Numbered from the stretch's first letter, positions 43,735 through 52,772 are shown. The stretch: 64,000 nt of DNA from RUG191 sp045642225 (GCA_045642225.1 JAZUIN010000080.1:17917-81916), one strand, 5' to 3'. Numbers and translations: made by a program. The notes: generated by a model not told the origin, from the letters alone.

Positions 43735-44850
43735 ATGGCAATTTTTTTGACAATTTTGAAAATTATTGGAATTGTTTTACTTTGTATTATTGGTTTGATT
43801 TTATTGATTCTCTTATATCTAATTTTTTTACCATTTTGGTATCAGGTTCGTGCAGATATAGACAGAGAGATGAATTACAAAATTCACGGAAGGTTTTGTA
43901 CATTCTTGCATTTGTTTCAAATACATTTTATATTGGAGAAAGGGCAAGAGAAATGTATAAAAGCTACGCTTTTTGGACCACATCTTAAAATATATCCAAG
44001 AGCTGTAAAGAAGGATAATGAAGATGAAGAACCAATAGATATAGAAGATAAAGAATTTCAAGAAGATTTAGAAGCTACAATTCAAAGTGATATAGATGCG
44101 GAATATAACATTTCTGAAGCTAGCAAAGATAACGTAGTTGATGCTTTTGAAGATGATATAGCGCAAGAAGCAATTGATAGCGATACTACACAAGAGTCTT
44201 TGAATGATTCTGTAGAAAATGAGGATTTAGTAGCTATAGAAGCGAATTCTGAAGATGACGATTCTGTCGAAACTAAGGAAGCTACTACAGAAAATACTTC
44301 AGATACTGCTTCAGATGAGAAGGATAAGAAGACTTTCAGGCAATTTATGGAAGAATTAGCTATAAAGTTATCTGATTTCTTTGATAGGTTTAAGCCAAGC
44401 GTAATTAAAGCGAAAATCAACAATAAGGTTACAAATGCTAAGAATAAGGCTGCAGATATCCTTACAAAGAAAGATGAAATTCTTAGCTTGTTACAAGATG
44501 AAGCTAATCAAAGGTTACTTAAAAAGCTCTTTGGTGAATTACGCAAGTTGATTGATTCACTTAAGTTGAATATGAGAGGTACAGACTTAGACTTTTCACT
44601 AGGTTCTCCTGATTTAACGGGTAAAGTTACAGGAGCTATGGCATTATTCCCATTTACCTATGAGAAGCATGTTAGAATTATTCCAGATTTTACGGAGGAT
44701 GATTTGTACGTAGATGGTAAAGCGTACGTCAAAGGTAGATTTAAGATAGCTAGTGTGTTAAAATTTGGTATAGTAATGATTTTAGATCCGACAACAAGAA
44801 AATTAATTAAGAAATTTAGTGGAGGCGAGAAAGAGAATGGAGAAGAATAA
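43735..44850 (+). CDS. DUF2953 (YtfI-like) membrane protein
   Basis: This 371-residue protein has one or two N-terminal membrane helices (about 3-37, very Leu/Ile-rich). The segments WYQVRADIDREMNYKIHGRF and KATLFGPHLKIYPR begin the DUF2953 region. A long acidic, Ser/Thr-rich spacer (about 95-200) follows, then the conserved C-terminal half (LNMRGTDLDFSLGSPDLTGKVTGAMALF). In Bacillus, ytfI lies next to ytfJ, as here, where it overlaps ytfJ by 14 bases. The function is unknown; a sporulation link is suggested only by the neighbour. Confidence 0.82.
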   Translation: MAIFLTILKIIGIVLLCIIGLILLILLYLIFLPFWYQVRADIDREMNYKIHGRFCTFLHLFQIHFILEKGQEKCIKATLFGPHLKIYPRAVKKDNEDEEPIDIEDKEFQEDLEATIQSDIDAEYNISEASKDNVVDAFEDDIAQEAIDSDTTQESLNDSVENEDLVAIEANSEDDDSVETKEATTENTSDTASDEKDKKTFRQFMEELAIKLSDFFDRFKPSVIKAKINNKVTNAKNKAADILTKKDEILSLLQDEANQRLLKKLFGELRKLIDSLKLNMRGTDLDFSLGSPDLTGKVTGAMALFPFTYEKHVRIIPDFTEDDLYVDGKAYVKGRFKIASVLKFGIVMILDPTTRKLIKKFSGGEKENGEE

Positions 44851-45292
44851 GCAAGAGGTTTCAGAATTTAATCAATCCCTTGAGTCATTGTTTCAAGGCA
44901 TGGATTCATTTCTTTCATCAAAGACTGTTATTGGTGAACCTGTAAGAATCGATGATACAGTAATTATTCCTTTGGTGGATGTATCTTTTGGTGTTGCAGC
45001 TGGTGCATTTAACGATGACAAGAAGAATAAAGGAGCAGGTGGTCTTGGTGGTAAGATGTCTCCTTCAGCAGTTATTGTTATACATAAAGGTTCTACAAAG
45101 CTTATAAATATTGCAACTAATTCAGGTATGGACAAATTACTTGATATGGTTCCTGATTTTGTAGATAAATTTATGAATATGAAGAAAGAAAAAGAGAATC
45201 CAGAAGCGAGAGCAAAAGCAGCTGATGAAATTCGTGATATGGTAAAGGATGCTGCAAATGATTCAGAAGGACCAGTAAGAGAAGTAAAATAA
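44837..45292 (+). CDS. ytfJ: GerW (YtfJ) family sporulation protein
   Basis: This 151-residue protein has the YtfJ/GerW core: SLESLFQGMDSFLSSKTVIGEPV, TVIIPLVDVSFGVAAGAF, GGLGGKMSPSAVIVIHKG and LLDMVPDFVDKF. In Bacillus subtilis GerW is a spore protein needed for normal germination. Start ATG 44837 is chosen from GGAGGCGA 8 bases upstream; an in-frame GTG at 44819 overlaps that site. Its presence hints at an organism with sporulation ancestry but does not prove spore formation. Confidence 0.9.
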   Translation: MEKNKQEVSEFNQSLESLFQGMDSFLSSKTVIGEPVRIDDTVIIPLVDVSFGVAAGAFNDDKKNKGAGGLGGKMSPSAVIVIHKGSTKLINIATNSGMDKLLDMVPDFVDKFMNMKKEKENPEARAKAADEIRDMVKDAANDSEGPVREVK

Positions 45293-45304
45293 TAAATTCA
45301 AATT

Positions 45305-45348
45305 TAGCTAAATAGTTTACGGTATGTAAATTATTTAGCTATTTTTTT
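45305..45348 (+). terminator. Intrinsic terminator after ytfJ
   Basis: TAGCTAAATAGTTTAC (45305-45320) pairs with 45326-45341 with one mismatch around a 5-base loop, followed by seven T residues. Confidence 0.87.
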
Positions 45349-45351
45349 ACA

Positions 45352-45381
45352 TAAAAAAAGACTACCACAAAAGTGATAGTC
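45352..45381 (-). terminator. Intrinsic terminator after rpmB
   Basis: On the minus strand GACTATCAC (45381-45373) pairs with GTGGTAGTC (45368-45360), with one G-U, followed by a run of seven T residues (45359-45353). It lies back to back with the ytfJ terminator. Confidence 0.87.
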
Positions 45382-45397
45382 AAATTTATTATTGATA

Positions 45398-45583
45398 TTA
45401 AGCTCTTTCAACTGCACCTGAACGTAAGCAAGCTGCACATACGTACATCTTCTTAGGTGTTCCATTTACGATACATTTAACAGACTTGATGTTTGATTTC
45501 CACATTCTGTTAGTCTTTCTATGTGAGTGACTTACATTGTTTCCAAAGTGAGCTCCTTTACCACAAACTGCACATTTAGCCAT
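45398..45583 (-). CDS. rpmB: 50S ribosomal protein L28
   Basis: This 61-residue L28 begins MAKCAVCGKGAHFGNNVSHS and ends with CAACLRSGAVERA. The two CxxC pairs mark the zinc-binding C+ form. The start at 45583 is set by AAGGAGGG just upstream; the same frame is open further upstream but without family sequence. It is transcribed alone on the minus strand from its own promoter, with a hairpin in the leader. Confidence 0.97.
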   Translation of the reverse strand: MAKCAVCGKGAHFGNNVSHSHRKTNRMWKSNIKSVKCIVNGTPKKMYVCAACLRSGAVERA

Positions 45584-45609
45584 TTGTCTTCCCTCCTTAT
45601 AACCATACT

Positions 45610-45632
45610 CGATTCGCATTCCTAGCAAATCG
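45610..45632 (-). promoter_or_regulatory. Hairpin in the rpmB 5' leader
   Basis: On the minus strand CGATTTGC (45632-45625) and GCGAATCG (45617-45610) form an 8-bp stem with one G-U pair and a 7-base loop. It sits 11 to 12 bases before the ribosome binding site. It could be a translation-control element; no known L28 leader motif was recognised. Confidence 0.4.
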
Positions 45633-45642
45633 CAACACGCAT

Positions 45643-45671
45643 ATTCTATCAGAAGAATACATAAAAAGCAA
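45643..45671 (-). promoter_or_regulatory. Promoter of rpmB
   Basis: On the minus strand TTGCTT (45671-45666) and TAGAAT (45648-45643) are separated by 17 bases, about 60 bases upstream of the start codon. Confidence 0.6.
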
Positions 45672-45721
45672 GTAAAATAATAAAAATTTTGAAGCATATT
45701 TAATAGAATACAAAAAGACCA

Positions 45722-45749
45722 TTGAATTTCATGTATTTTTGTATATAAT
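45722..45749 (+). promoter_or_regulatory. Promoter of the asp23-fakA-recG run
   Basis: TTGAAT (45722-45727) and TATAAT (45744-45749) with a 16-base spacer, about 50 bases before the Asp23 start codon. Confidence 0.65.
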
Positions 45750-45798
45750 TATGTGTGTTATGCATTATATAATAAGAACGATTTATGGAGGTTCAAAT

Positions 45799-46158
45799 AT
45801 GCAAGGACAAATTCAAACAAAATTAGGTAAAGTAGTAATTGATACAGATGTTATTGCAACATATGCTGGTGCAGTCGCAGTAGAGTGCTTTGGTATTGTT
45901 GGTATGGCAGCTGTAAATATGAAGGATGGTTTAGTAAAGCTTCTAAAGAAGGATTATTTAAATCATGGTATTAATGTAGTAATAAATGGGGAGAATGAAA
46001 TTTCATTAGATTTTCATGTAATTGTTTCTTATGGAGTAAGTATTCTTACAGTTACAGATAATCTTAAAGAAACTGTTAGTTACAAAATTGAAGCATTTAC
46101 AGGTATGAAGGTTAAAGAGTTGAACGTATTTGTTGAAGGCGTTCGAGTTATTGACTAA
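45799..46158 (+). CDS. Asp23/Gls24 family protein
   Basis: This 119-residue protein carries the Asp23 domain (KVVIDTDVIATYAGAVAVECFGIVGMAA, then VIVSYGVSILTVTDNLKETVSYKIEAFTG). Members coat the inner membrane face or accompany fatty-acid metabolism genes. The start at 45799 is set by GGAGG at 45787-45791; the longer open frame upstream lacks family sequence. It is coupled to a DAK2-domain gene, the standard Firmicute pair. The stop overlaps the next ribosome binding site. Confidence 0.9.
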   Translation: MQGQIQTKLGKVVIDTDVIATYAGAVAVECFGIVGMAAVNMKDGLVKLLKKDYLNHGINVVINGENEISLDFHVIVSYGVSILTVTDNLKETVSYKIEAFTGMKVKELNVFVEGVRVID

Positions 46159-46171
46159 GGAGGATTATCAA

Positions 46172-47842
46172 GTGGAAATCAATTCTATTAGTGTGTCACA
46201 ATTCGCAAATGCATTTATTGCTGGTGCAAATAATCTTAATTCAAAAAAAGAATGGATTAACGAACTTAACGTTTTCCCTGTTCCAGATGGAGATACAGGT
46301 ACTAATATGTCTATGACAATTATGTCAGCAGCAAAAACAGTTAGTGAATTAGAAGATCCAACAATGAAAACGCTTGCAAAGGCTATTTCATCAGGATCCT
46401 TAAGAGGTGCAAGAGGTAACTCGGGTGTAATCCTTTCACAATTGTTCAGAGGATTTAGTAAGGTAGTAGGTAATTACGATACTATTACAGTAGACGTTTT
46501 CTGTGAAGCTGTTCAGAAGTCTGTAGAGACAGCGTACAAAGCTGTTATGAAGCCTAAAGAAGGAACTATCCTTACAGTTGCTAGAGGAATTGCAGATAAA
46601 GCTTTAGAGATGAATGAAGTTACAGATGATTTTGTATATTTCTTAGATGAAGTATTGAAGGAAGGTAATGTAGTATTACAGAAGACTCCAGATATGCTTC
46701 CAGTTCTTAAAGAGGCAGGAGTTGTAGATTCCGGCGGACAAGGCTTAATGTGCGTTCTAGAAGGTGGATATGACTATCTTCTTGGTAAGGATGTAGATCT
46801 TACTATCGACGGTGGTGAGAAGAAGCAGGTTAAGGAATCAACAGAAGAGATTAAGTTTGGTTATTGTACAGAATTTATTATATGTCTAGAGAAGCCTTTC
46901 TCTAATAAAATGGAGCAAGAATTTAAGGGATTTTTGGAAGGCATTGGTGATTCAATTGTAGTTGTATGGGATGGAGACATCGTTAAGACTCATGTACATA
47001 CAAACGACCCAGGTAAAGCTATTTCAAAGGCTTTAGAGCATGGTTCACTTACAAGCATTAAGATTGATAATATGCGTGAAGAACACGAAGAGAAGCTTAT
47101 TAAAGATGCATCTAAGAAAGCTGCTGCAGAAGTTGCAGAGCAAACATCTCAAGTAGAAGAAACTGTTGATGAAGGTCCAGCAAAAGAGATTGGTTTCGTA
47201 GCTGTTTCTATTGGTGAAGGAATTAATGAAATCTTCAGCGAGTTAGGATGTGACCACATTATTGCAGGTGGTCAAACGATGAACCCTTCAACAGAAGATA
47301 TTATGTATGCAATTAGTAAGGTTAATGCAAAGAATGTTTTTGTATTCCCTAATAATAAGAATATTATTTTGGCAGCTAATCAAGCAGCAAGCTTATCAGA
47401 AGATAAGAACGTTATTGTTATACCAACAAAGAATGTTCCACAAGCAATTTGTTCTTTGATTAACTATATTCCAGATCAATCAGTTGAGCAGAATCAAGAG
47501 AGAATGCTTTCAGAAATGGAGAATGTTAAGGCTGGTGAAGTTACATACGCTGTAAGAGATACTGTAATCGACGGTAAAGAGATTTCTTCTGGTGATTACA
47601 TGGGTATCGGCGATAATGGTATTGTATCAGTTAACAAGGATCTTGATACAGCATTTATCAAGATGATTGAGGTTCTTACTGATGAAGATTCAGAGCTTAT
47701 TACTATGTATTATGGTGAAGATGTCAAAGAAGAAGACGCTTTAGCATTACAGGCAAAGGTTGAAGAGGCTTATCCTGATATTGAGGTTGAGCTTCAGTAT
47801 GGTGGTCAACCAGTTTACTATTACGGAGTTTCAGTAGAGTAA
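46172..47842 (+). CDS. DAK2 domain protein, FakA-like fatty acid kinase component
   Basis: This 556-residue protein has the DhaL/DAK2 nucleotide-binding domain at residues about 1-200, including VFPVPDGDTGTNMSMTIMSAA (Mg-ATP-binding Asp residues) and SGSLRGARGNSGVILSQLFRGF. A FakA-type middle part follows (TEFIICLEKPF, VVVWDGDIVKTHVHTNDPG), and then a C-terminal domain with GGQTMNPSTEDIMYAI. FakA phosphorylates fatty acids held by FakB (DegV); no degV gene is in view. The start is a GTG at 46172 with AAGGAGG before it. Confidence 0.9.
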   Translation: MEINSISVSQFANAFIAGANNLNSKKEWINELNVFPVPDGDTGTNMSMTIMSAAKTVSELEDPTMKTLAKAISSGSLRGARGNSGVILSQLFRGFSKVVGNYDTITVDVFCEAVQKSVETAYKAVMKPKEGTILTVARGIADKALEMNEVTDDFVYFLDEVLKEGNVVLQKTPDMLPVLKEAGVVDSGGQGLMCVLEGGYDYLLGKDVDLTIDGGEKKQVKESTEEIKFGYCTEFIICLEKPFSNKMEQEFKGFLEGIGDSIVVVWDGDIVKTHVHTNDPGKAISKALEHGSLTSIKIDNMREEHEEKLIKDASKKAAAEVAEQTSQVEETVDEGPAKEIGFVAVSIGEGINEIFSELGCDHIIAGGQTMNPSTEDIMYAISKVNAKNVFVFPNNKNIILAANQAASLSEDKNVIVIPTKNVPQAICSLINYIPDQSVEQNQERMLSEMENVKAGEVTYAVRDTVIDGKEISSGDYMGIGDNGIVSVNKDLDTAFIKMIEVLTDEDSELITMYYGEDVKEEDALALQAKVEEAYPDIEVELQYGGQPVYYYGVSVE

Positions 47843-47858
47843 TAATTAGAGGTTCGAT

Positions 47859-49883
47859 ATGGACTTAAATAGTGATTTGACATGCCTTAAGGGCATTGGA
47901 GACAAAACTAAAAAATCATTTGAGAAGTTAGGAGTATACACCGTTGGTGATATACTCCTTCATTTTCCTAGGACATATTTTATTTATCCTGAGCTTACAG
48001 AAGAGAAGGATTTAGCAAAAAAAATAGGAGAAAAAGTAGCAATTAAATGTATTTTGCGAACGGATGCATATTTGAAGAAGGCTAGAAACCTTGATTTAGT
48101 ACTTGCGCAAGGATTTATGGAGCACATTTCAATTGATTTTGTATGGTTTAGAACACCTTATATTAGAAGCAAATTATATACGTTAACTCCTACAATCTTT
48201 TTTGGAAAGCTAGTTGAAGAGAAAGGTCGTTTTAAGATTGAACAACCTGAGGTTTATCAGCCTCAAGAGTACATTAACATTTCTAAAATGCCTTATCCAA
48301 TTTATCCATTGACTAGAGGTGTTGGTAATAAATTAATTATTAAGACAGTAGATGAAGCGTTGTCTAATGTACTCCTCAAGGAGTACATGCCTGACGAAAT
48401 TATTGCCAAAAATGATTTATTAAAGAGAAATGATGCTATATCTATAATTCATAGACCAGCTACTATGGAGCAGTTGATAAAAGCTAGAGAGCGGTTAGCG
48501 TATGATGAGATCTTTAAGTTCTTGCTAGCTGTTGAATATAGTAATAAGAATATCGCGAAAATTCCGAATGATTATAACATTTCAGATTATTCTGAGGTTG
48601 AAAATGTTATACAAAATTTGCCATTTCAGCTAACAGATGGACAAATTAATGCATTATCAGATATTAAGAAGGATTTTGGCAGTGAATTTATTAATCAACG
48701 TCTAATACAAGGCGATGTAGGCTGTGGAAAGACGATTGTTGCCTTTCTTGCAATGCTTTCGTGTGTTACATCTAGTTATCAAGCGGCATTAATGGCGCCG
48801 ACAGAAGTTCTTGCAGCGCAGCATGCAATTGATTTTAAGGGATTTATAGAAGAATATGGCTTGGATTACGAGGTTGTATTACTTACTGGCTCTCTTAAAA
48901 CGAAGGAGCGTAAAGAAGCTTATGCCAAAATTGAGTCTGGAGAAGCAGATTTTATTATTGGAACACAAGCACTTATTCAAGAAGCTGTTACTTATCATAA
49001 TTTGGCGTTAGTTGTTATTGATGAACAGCATAGATTCGGCGTAAAGCAACGTGAAGCGTTAAGTAATAAAGGTATTAATCCATTTACTATTGTTATGTCA
49101 GCAACGCCAATTCCACGTACACTTTCTATGATAATTTATTGTGGCATGGATGTTTCTTTGATTAAAGATGTACCTAAAACTAAGCTTCCAATAAAAAATT
49201 GCGCGGTCAAAGGGAATAAAAGACTTGCTAGCTATAAGCACATTTTGAAGGAAGTAGAACAAGGCCATCAAGCATATATTATTTGTCCATTAGTTGAAGC
49301 ATCTGAGGTTACTGAGGCTGAAAATGTTAAGGATTATTATGATAAATTAAAGGAATACATACCTGATGATGTTACAGTTGGTTTACTTCATGGAAAGATG
49401 AAGCCTGCTGAGAAGAACAAGGTTATGGAAGATTTTGTAGCTAGAAAAACTGACATCTTGATTTCAACTACAGTTGTTGAGGTCGGTGTTAATAATCCGA
49501 ATGCGACGGTTATTATGATTGAAAATGCTTCTCGTTTTGGTCTTGCTCAATTACATCAATTAAGAGGGCGTGTTGGACGTGGTAAAGCACAATCTTATTG
49601 TATTTTCATGGATTCTAGTGAAGGAAATGATATACAAAAGAGGCTTAAGGTTATGGTCGAAAGTAATGATGGCTTCTATATAGCAAATAAAGACTTAGAG
49701 CTCAGAGGCCCAGGTGATATTATGGGTATTCGACAATCAGGGGAAATGAACTTTAGAATTGCAGATATATATAATGATGCTAATTTGTTTATTCAAGCGA
49801 AAGCTGATATAGAACATTTATTAGAGAATGACTACCAATTTGAAGATTTTGAGTTGTTTATGTCCAAAGAAAACATTTTATAG
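47859..49883 (+). CDS. recG: ATP-dependent DNA helicase RecG
   Basis: RecG reverses and processes stalled forks and junctions. The 674-residue protein has the N-terminal wedge domain (LTCLKGIGDKTKKSFEKLGVYTVGDILLHFPR), Walker A LIQGDVGCGKTIVAFL, MAPTEVLAAQH, DEQHRFGVKQR, MSATPIPRTLSM, and the C-terminal TTVVEVGVNNPNATVM-like and HQLRGRVGRGKAQSYC motifs. Length is typical. It is the last gene of the run from 45799 and converges with rqcH. Confidence 0.97.
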   Translation: MDLNSDLTCLKGIGDKTKKSFEKLGVYTVGDILLHFPRTYFIYPELTEEKDLAKKIGEKVAIKCILRTDAYLKKARNLDLVLAQGFMEHISIDFVWFRTPYIRSKLYTLTPTIFFGKLVEEKGRFKIEQPEVYQPQEYINISKMPYPIYPLTRGVGNKLIIKTVDEALSNVLLKEYMPDEIIAKNDLLKRNDAISIIHRPATMEQLIKARERLAYDEIFKFLLAVEYSNKNIAKIPNDYNISDYSEVENVIQNLPFQLTDGQINALSDIKKDFGSEFINQRLIQGDVGCGKTIVAFLAMLSCVTSSYQAALMAPTEVLAAQHAIDFKGFIEEYGLDYEVVLLTGSLKTKERKEAYAKIESGEADFIIGTQALIQEAVTYHNLALVVIDEQHRFGVKQREALSNKGINPFTIVMSATPIPRTLSMIIYCGMDVSLIKDVPKTKLPIKNCAVKGNKRLASYKHILKEVEQGHQAYIICPLVEASEVTEAENVKDYYDKLKEYIPDDVTVGLLHGKMKPAEKNKVMEDFVARKTDILISTTVVEVGVNNPNATVIMIENASRFGLAQLHQLRGRVGRGKAQSYCIFMDSSEGNDIQKRLKVMVESNDGFYIANKDLELRGPGDIMGIRQSGEMNFRIADIYNDANLFIQAKADIEHLLENDYQFEDFELFMSKENIL

Positions 49884-49885
49884 CA

Positions 49886-49917
49886 CTTGTCAAATAGCAA
49901 AATTACTATTTGACAAG
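49886..49917. terminator. Inverted repeat between recG and rqcH
   Basis: CTTGTCAAATAG (49886-49897) and CTATTTGACAAG (49906-49917) form a perfect 12-bp stem with an 8-base loop. The right arm encodes the last codons and stop of rqcH. No strong T tract follows on either side, so termination is likely but not classical. Confidence 0.5.
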
Positions 49918-51645
49918 CGTTAGTCCATCTAAACTTGGAGTAGCAACCATTGAATAATTTGTATAATACACTACAAAGCCTGGGACAGCACTGTTTGGTT
50001 TCTTTACATGCTTTTTTTGGATGTAATCAATCTCAACTTTGCTGTCTTCTTTTGCACTAGAATAGTAAGCGGCGGCAGAAGCAGCAATTTCATATATATG
50101 ATCTGGTAATTCATCATTTCCAGGATTTTTCACAATAAGATGCGAGCCATGAATGAACTTCGAATGGAACCACCAATCATTTCCAGTGGCAAATTTAAAT
50201 GTTAATTCATCATTTTGGATGTTATTCTTGCCGACATACATATGATATCCGTCTTCAGTGACGAAATGTAATGGCTTACTTTTCTTTGAACGCTTCTTAG
50301 AATTCTTATAATTTCTTTTCACGAAACCATATTCTATTAGTTCTTCCTTTATTCCATTCAAATCATCCTCGTTTTCACATAGCATAATTGAACTTTCAAT
50401 CGATTGTAAATGCTTTAGTGTAGTTTCAGTCTGCTCAATTTGTGGAATTAGCGCTTCTTTAGTACGCTTTAGTTTATTATATTTCGCAAAATATTTATTA
50501 GCATTTTCAATCCCTGTCTTATTAGGGTCAAGCGTAATAGTTACGTCTTCGTTAGTATAGTAGTTGTTGACAGTTATTTTGTTAGAGCTAGGCTCTATCA
50601 TGTAGTTATAAGTTGTAAGCAACTCGCCGTAAAGCTTTTGCTTGTCCATTTTATCCGTATCTTTGAGCTGTTTCCTTTGAATATCAAGCTTCTTAGCATT
50701 TCTCTCAATATGTATTTGAACAATTTTTCTAATATCAGTAGAGCGTTGCTTTATGTTTGTAACGCGGTTCCTTTCAGCAAAATACGTCTCTAGAACCTCA
50801 GACATACTGTCGTATTTAACATTTTCCATATTGCTATAAGAGTTAAGTACATAAGGCGCGTATTCGATAGGCGTATCGTTGTCCTTAATTATGTTTGGGA
50901 CATAATGATTATTCTTTATATTGGAAATGTAATTCATAAAGCTTTCGCAAAAGGCTGTTTTTTCGGCTTCGCCAAGGCTTTTTGTCGCAGTATCACCATC
51001 AATGTTGGCGTTGTAGCAAATTTCAGCAGCAATAACAGGACTAATTCCTGTAAAGGATTGATATATAGCCTTTTGTATGCTTGTAGGTTTGTTTAGAACA
51101 TCTTCTAAAACGTTTTTGTCAGCATTTAAAGGATTAGTCTTGTTCTCTTGAGCAGGAATGAAATATTTCTTGCCCGGAAGAACCTCTCGTACAGAGCTTA
51201 CAGCGGCGTTAATGTGCTTTATACTATCGATAATTACGTCGTTTGAATCTGTAAATATAATATTTGAATGCTTACCCATGATTTCAACATAAATGTTTTT
51301 GCTAGAAATGTCTTTGAGTTCGTCAAGATGCTCGATTTCAAGCTTGATTACACGTTCAAAGTCAACTTGAGTAATTGACTTAATTGTTCCGTTATTTATA
51401 TATTTTCTAAGCACCATACAGAAATTAGGCGCTTGCATAGGACTGTTTTTGTTACCTTTTGTCAAATATATAAGCGGAAGAGAAGCATTTGAAGATATAA
51501 GAAGCCTATTGGTTTCGCCATTTCCTTTGATTGTAAGCAAAATCTCTTCCTTTTCTGGTTGAGCAATTTTATTAATTTTACAATTCTTTAATTTATTATT
51601 TAATTCATAAGCTAATGCGCTAATAGTAGAACCATCGAATGCCAT
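49906..51645 (-). CDS. rqcH: Ribosome quality control protein RqcH (NFACT family)
   Basis: RqcH binds stalled 50S subunits and adds alanine tails to nascent chains. The 579-residue protein has the NFACT-N domain (MAFDGSTISALAYELNNKL onward, about 1-200), coiled coils (about 280-430), and the NFACT-R domain (about 445-565, HMYVGKNNIQNDELTF and DWWFHSKFIHGSHLIVK). The Asp-Arg pair essential in B. subtilis RqcH at 97-98 appears here as Glu97-Arg98 (QVDFERVI). The protein is otherwise complete. It is divergent from yicC. Confidence 0.94.
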   Translation of the reverse strand: MAFDGSTISALAYELNNKLKNCKINKIAQPEKEEILLTIKGNGETNRLLISSNASLPLIYLTKGNKNSPMQAPNFCMVLRKYINNGTIKSITQVDFERVIKLEIEHLDELKDISSKNIYVEIMGKHSNIIFTDSNDVIIDSIKHINAAVSSVREVLPGKKYFIPAQENKTNPLNADKNVLEDVLNKPTSIQKAIYQSFTGISPVIAAEICYNANIDGDTATKSLGEAEKTAFCESFMNYISNIKNNHYVPNIIKDNDTPIEYAPYVLNSYSNMENVKYDSMSEVLETYFAERNRVTNIKQRSTDIRKIVQIHIERNAKKLDIQRKQLKDTDKMDKQKLYGELLTTYNYMIEPSSNKITVNNYYTNEDVTITLDPNKTGIENANKYFAKYNKLKRTKEALIPQIEQTETTLKHLQSIESSIMLCENEDDLNGIKEELIEYGFVKRNYKNSKKRSKKSKPLHFVTEDGYHMYVGKNNIQNDELTFKFATGNDWWFHSKFIHGSHLIVKNPGNDELPDHIYEIAASAAAYYSSAKEDSKVEIDYIQKKHVKKPNSAVPGFVVYYTNYSMVATPSLDGLTLVK

Positions 51646-51690
51646 TTTTGTGCCTTTCTAAAATAATTTATATTAATATATAAAATGTCG

Positions 51691-51705
51691 ATAAAACCTT
51701 GATTT
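51691..51705 (-). repeat. Third copy of the AAATCAAGGTTTTAT element, upstream of rqcH
   Basis: On the minus strand this 15-base sequence is identical to 29910-29924 upstream of proB and in the same orientation relative to the downstream gene. A TCGACA (51690-51685) follows directly and could be a -35 box for rqcH, which would place the element in an activator-like position. Confidence 0.5.
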
Positions 51706-51763
51706 TACAAGTGAAATTATAACAATTATTGTTATGAAAAATCAATAAAATGTACAATAATAT

Positions 51764-51792
51764 TTGACGAAAAGTATAAAAATTATTATAAT
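51764..51792 (+). promoter_or_regulatory. Strong promoter of yicC
   Basis: TTGACG (51764-51769), a 17-base spacer and a perfect TATAAT (51787-51792); the start codon lies 48 bases downstream. It probably drives the long run from yicC to coaD. Confidence 0.8.
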
Positions 51793-51840
51793 ATACAGTA
51801 TCTATGCGTATGCATTTTTTTAGATGATGGAGAATTTACA

Positions 51841-52719
51841 ATGATAAAAAGTATGACGGGTTTTGGACATGGGGAAAGTGTTCATGACAGTAAGAAGATT
51901 ACTGTTGAGATGAAAGCTGTTAATCATAGGTATTTGGATTTGAATATCAAGACACCTAGAGGCTTTGCTCAATTTGAGGGGATGATTAGAAACTATTTAA
52001 CCAACGCGTTAGATAGAGGCAAAGTTGATGTATATGTGAATTTTGAAGAGACATCAGATAGTCAATATGATGTTGTATATAATTCAGGAATTGCATCCAA
52101 ATACTACGATGTCATTCAAGAAATTGCTAATCAATTTGATATAGATGGAAGTATAAATGCTGCTAATTTATCAAGATATCCTGAAGTATTTGAATTGAAA
52201 GAGGTTGAAGAGTCTACTGATGAAGTATCAGAGATGATAACTGAAGCACTAGAACTTGCTACAAATCAATTCATTGCTAATAGAACGACAGAAGGCGAAA
52301 GACTTAAAGTTGACTTGTTAGATAAATTAGATACTTTATACAAAGATGTTTTGTTTATCGAAGAGAAATCACCAGAGATTATCGATGAATATAAGACAAA
52401 GCTAAGAAGCAAGGTTGTAGATTTGCTAGAAGATAATAAAGTTGACGAATCTAGAATTGCAATGGAAGTTACGCTTTATGCAGATAAGATTTGTGTTGAT
52501 GAAGAAATTGTACGTCTAAAATCTCATGTAGAAGAAGTAAGAGACGCACTTAATTCTGATGTGCCGGTTGGTAGAAAGCTTGATTTTGTAGCACAAGAGC
52601 TCAATAGAGAAGCTAATACAATACTTTCTAAGTCTACGAATGTTGAGATAGCTAATACAGGTATTGATATGAAGACTTTAATAGAGAAGATTAGAGAGCA
52701 GATTCAGAACATTGAATAG
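51841..52719 (+). CDS. yicC: YicC/YloC family endoribonuclease
   Basis: This 292-residue protein has the N-terminal MIKSMTGFGHGE signature, VEMKAVNHRYLDLNIKTPR, and the C-terminal DUF1732 region (ISMEVTLYADKICVDEEIVRLKSH-like segment, then GRKLDFVAQELNREANTILSKS). Family members are metal-dependent endoribonucleases involved in RNA decay. It precedes gmk and rpoZ as in other Firmicutes, although the remA gene often found between yicC and gmk is absent. Length is typical. Confidence 0.95.
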   Translation: MIKSMTGFGHGESVHDSKKITVEMKAVNHRYLDLNIKTPRGFAQFEGMIRNYLTNALDRGKVDVYVNFEETSDSQYDVVYNSGIASKYYDVIQEIANQFDIDGSINAANLSRYPEVFELKEVEESTDEVSEMITEALELATNQFIANRTTEGERLKVDLLDKLDTLYKDVLFIEEKSPEIIDEYKTKLRSKVVDLLEDNKVDESRIAMEVTLYADKICVDEEIVRLKSHVEEVRDALNSDVPVGRKLDFVAQELNREANTILSKSTNVEIANTGIDMKTLIEKIREQIQNIE

Positions 52720-52772
52720 ATAGATTATAAATACTTAGGATTTATAGCTTAGAGAAGAAGGGAGATATCCTT

